Assembly (NCBI RefSeq): GCF_022712275.1 | Contig: NZ_JALAGU010000026.1 | Span: 1-64,000 of the forward strand | DNA: 64,000 nt | Source of the DNA: Corynebacterium sp. | GTDB lineage: Bacteria; Actinomycetota; Actinomycetes; Mycobacteriales; Mycobacteriaceae | Direction of reading: 5' to 3' | Shown: positions 62,091-64,000 of the stretch, one piece after another | Layout of the letters: each line of letters opens with the position of its first letter | Numbering within the stretch: position 1 is the stretch's first letter | Translations under genes and position numbers: made by a program | Notes under the pieces: generated by a model | The model's input: only the letters and a program-made list of their open reading frames with translations | What the model was told of the DNA's origin: nothing | Database searches by the model: none

Positions 62091-64000
62091 CGCTCAACCT
62101 CTCCGAGTGCCAGCACCGGAACCTCGACGTCCATCGACGGGTCGGTCGCCACCCGCAGCCCGCTCGGCGCGGTCCCCGCCCCGATGAGGTGGGCGGCCAG
62201 CGTCGCGATCATCACGCCGTTGTCGGTGCACAGCGGCAGCGGGGGGACGTGCAGCGTCACCCCGGCGGACGCACAGCGTGCGGCGGCCAGGGCACGCAGC
62301 CGACGGTTCGCCGACACTCCCCCGCCGAGCAGCAGGACGGATGCCCCGGTGTCGCGGCAGGCCTTCACGGCCTTGGCCGTCAGCACGTCGACCACCGCCT
62401 CCTGGAAGGACGCACAGAGGTCCTCGACGGCGACGGTCTCACCGTGGCGTCCCGCCTGTTCGACGAAGCGGGCGACCGCGGTCTTCAGCCCGGAGAAGGA
62501 GAAGTCGTAGACCGGGTCGGACTTCTTCGACAGGCCGCGAGGGAAGGGAACGGCGGCCGGATCACCGTTCGCGGCGAGCCGGTCGATGACCGGGCCGCCC
62601 GGGTAGCCGAGACCGAGCAGCCGGGCGACCTTGTCGTAGGCCTCGCCGGCGGCGTCGTCGAGGGTGGAGCCGAGTTCAACCATCGGTTTACCCACCCCGT
62701 GCACCTCGAGAATCTGGGTGTGACCGCCACTGACCAGCAGGGCGACGGCATGGGGCAGGTCATCGGGGATGTCCTTGTCCCGGTCGGTGCCGTAGGTGTC
62801 GCCGGTGTGGAGGGTGTCCACGGCGACGTGACCGCCGAGGTGGTTGACCCCGTAGAAGGGCACCTCCCAGGCCGCGGCACAGGCCTTCGCCGCGGCGGCA
62901 CCGACGAGCAGTGCACCGGCCAGACCCGGTCCGACGGTCGCGGAGACGGCGTCCGGGCGGGTGCGTCCGGTGGCCTTCTCCAGGTCGGCGCGGGCTGCCT
63001 GCAAGGTGGGGACGAGTGCCTCCAGGTGTGCACGCGAGGCGATCTCGGGGACCACACCGCCGAACCGGGCGTGCTGCTCCATGGAGGACGCCACGCGGTT
63101 GCTGATCTGTGTGACGCGGGTCTGCCCCTCGCGCTCCCCAAGCTCGACGATGCCGACGCCGGTCTCGTCGCAGGAGCTCTCGATCCCCAAGATGATGCGC
63201 GGGGTGGACGCAGGGGTTCCGGCATTGTCGGTCGCCACGGAGGGCTGCGCGGCCGCCGGGCGGTGCATGGTGAAGGCGTCCGCCCCGGAGGGCTGGTAGT
63301 AGCCCTTCCTCGTGCCGGTGACGTCGAACCCGTAGGCACGGTAGAGGCCGACGGCGGGCTCATTGTCGGTACGGACCTCGAGGAACACCGGGCCACCGTG
63401 ACGGTCGGCGAGTTCGATCAGCGGGTCCATGAGCAGCTTCGACCAGCCGTGGCCCCGGGCGTCCTGGGACAGGGCGATGGTGTGGACCTCGAACTCGGGG
63501 TCGTCCGGCGGACCGGCCATGGCCAGGCCGGCGAAGCCGAGCAGGGTGCCCTCCCGGAACAGGCCGATATAGCGGGTGTGCGGGGCGGCGATCTCGGAAC
63601 GGAAGACCGCGGCCGACCACGGGGAGTCGCCGGCGAAGACGGATTCCTCGATGGCGGCGCAGGCCTCGGCGTCCTCAACGGTCAGTGCGGCGACGACCGG
63701 GGTACCGACGGCCTCGGCGAGATCGACGCCGCTGAAGTCGAGCGCCTCGGAGACCGGCCTGCGGGTCGGCTCGACGGCGTCCGGGCGGCGCAGGTAGAGC
63801 GCACGCAGCGGATCGCCGGGGCGTCGGAGTCCGGCGAGGGTGTGGCGGCGCAGGGCCGCGATGACCAGCCCTTCCGGGGTGGGGTGGGCGTCCTCGTCGG
63901 TGACGGTCCAGGAGGCCGGCACCAGATCGGGCTTCGCCGCGATCTCACGGGTGGCGAGCACGGTCGCGCCCGGGCGCCGCTCGGTGAGGACGCCGGGGGC
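62087..64000 (-). CDS. TsaB-RimI-TsaD fusion (partial, 5' end outside the window)
   Basis: At least 637 residues, continuing beyond the right edge with no stop. From the N side it shows the end of a TsaB (YeaZ) domain (REIAAKPDLVPASWTVTDED, then RALYLRRPDAV), a RimI-type acetyltransferase (ALSQDARGHGWSKLLMDPLI with the acetyl-CoA loop, then EVRTDNEPAVGLYRAYGFDV), and a full TsaD domain (ILGIESSCDETGVGIVELGE, VNHLGGHVAV with metal-ligand His pair, LLVSGGHTQILEVHGVGKPM). TsaB and TsaD make the t6A37 tRNA modification; RimI acetylates ribosomal protein S18 in E. coli. Fusion of all three is uncommon. Its TAG lies in the CIRCE element. Confidence 0.88.
   Translation of the reverse strand, partial: APGVLTERRPGATVLATREIAAKPDLVPASWTVTDEDAHPTPEGLVIAALRRHTLAGLRRPGDPLRALYLRRPDAVEPTRRPVSEALDFSGVDLAEAVGTPVVAALTVEDAEACAAIEESVFAGDSPWSAAVFRSEIAAPHTRYIGLFREGTLLGFAGLAMAGPPDDPEFEVHTIALSQDARGHGWSKLLMDPLIELADRHGGPVFLEVRTDNEPAVGLYRAYGFDVTGTRKGYYQPSGADAFTMHRPAAAQPSVATDNAGTPASTPRIILGIESSCDETGVGIVELGEREGQTRVTQISNRVASSMEQHARFGGVVPEIASRAHLEALVPTLQAARADLEKATGRTRPDAVSATVGPGLAGALLVGAAAAKACAAAWEVPFYGVNHLGGHVAVDTLHTGDTYGTDRDKDIPDDLPHAVALLVSGGHTQILEVHGVGKPMVELGSTLDDAAGEAYDKVARLLGLGYPGGPVIDRLAANGDPAAVPFPRGLSKKSDPVYDFSFSGLKTAVARFVEQAGRHGETVAVEDLCASFQEAVVDVLTAKAVKACRDTGASVLLLGGGVSANRRLRALAAARCASAGVTLHVPPLPLCTDNGVMIATLAAHLIGAGTAPSGLRVATDPSMDVEVPVLALGEVER

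Overview
The window looks like a chromosomal segment of a high-GC actinobacterium, most probably a Corynebacterium of the high-GC branch. The reasons are a monomeric NADP isocitrate dehydrogenase, the metY-metX pair, a split ImuA/ImuB/DnaE2 mutasome, the guaA-guaB3-guaB-DUF5319-rsdA-sigD-whiB-groEL/ES gene order, and DUF222/HNH proteins. No plasmid, prophage, CRISPR array, rRNA or intact insertion sequence is visible. The window is mostly core genome with some decayed genes.

Layout: 0-7.4 kb holds adenosine deaminase, cell-wall enzymes (a D-Ala-D-Ala carboxypeptidase and a lipoprotein amidase), membrane-anchored proteins of unknown function and a decayed M12-type metallopeptidase. 7.4-16.3 kb holds trpS, a LysR/TDT-transporter divergent pair, an SDR, exonuclease III, an MFS exporter and icd. 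16.6-18.6 kb holds a two-gene SufC-SufB pair without sufS or sufU beside it, with a DtxR-like operator upstream. 18.6-25.2 kb is a sulfur block: metY-metX, tRNA-Leu(GAG), and a convergent sulfate ABC operon cysP-T-W-A. 25.3-29.4 kb is an operon apeB-trmL-folD-DUF3017-LLM oxidoreductase.

29.5-37 kb holds a DUF222/HNH protein and then a divergent peptide locus. One arm is a circularly permuted ATP-grasp enzyme, an S9 peptidase and a 48-residue ORF. The other is two tandem bleomycin-hydrolase-type aminopeptidases. 37-41 kb holds two secreted esterases or lipases, a decayed gene and a MinD/ParA-like ATPase. 41-47.3 kb has dnaE2 (leaderless, with a LexA-like box) diverging from metQ-metN-metI. 47.4-52.6 kb has an AMIN-like lipoprotein, a sucrase/ferredoxin-like protein with an odd Tyr-rich insertion, the imuA'-imuB operon with an SOS box, and small genes. 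52.7-64 kb holds guaA, guaB3, guaB, DUF5319, rsdA, sigD, a whiB-like gene, groEL/groES with a CIRCE element, and the start of a TsaB-RimI-TsaD triple fusion cut by the window edge.

Several regulatory links can be read directly. A motif TAGAC-MGAGCN-GTYYR, close to the C. glutamicum McbR operator, precedes cysP, metY (two inverted copies) and metQ, so sulfate import, methionine synthesis and methionine import appear to form one regulon. LexA-like boxes precede dnaE2 and imuA', which are 7 kb apart. The least expected items are the minimal SufCB pair, the triple tRNA-t6A fusion, and the ATP-grasp/peptidase/aminopeptidase locus.
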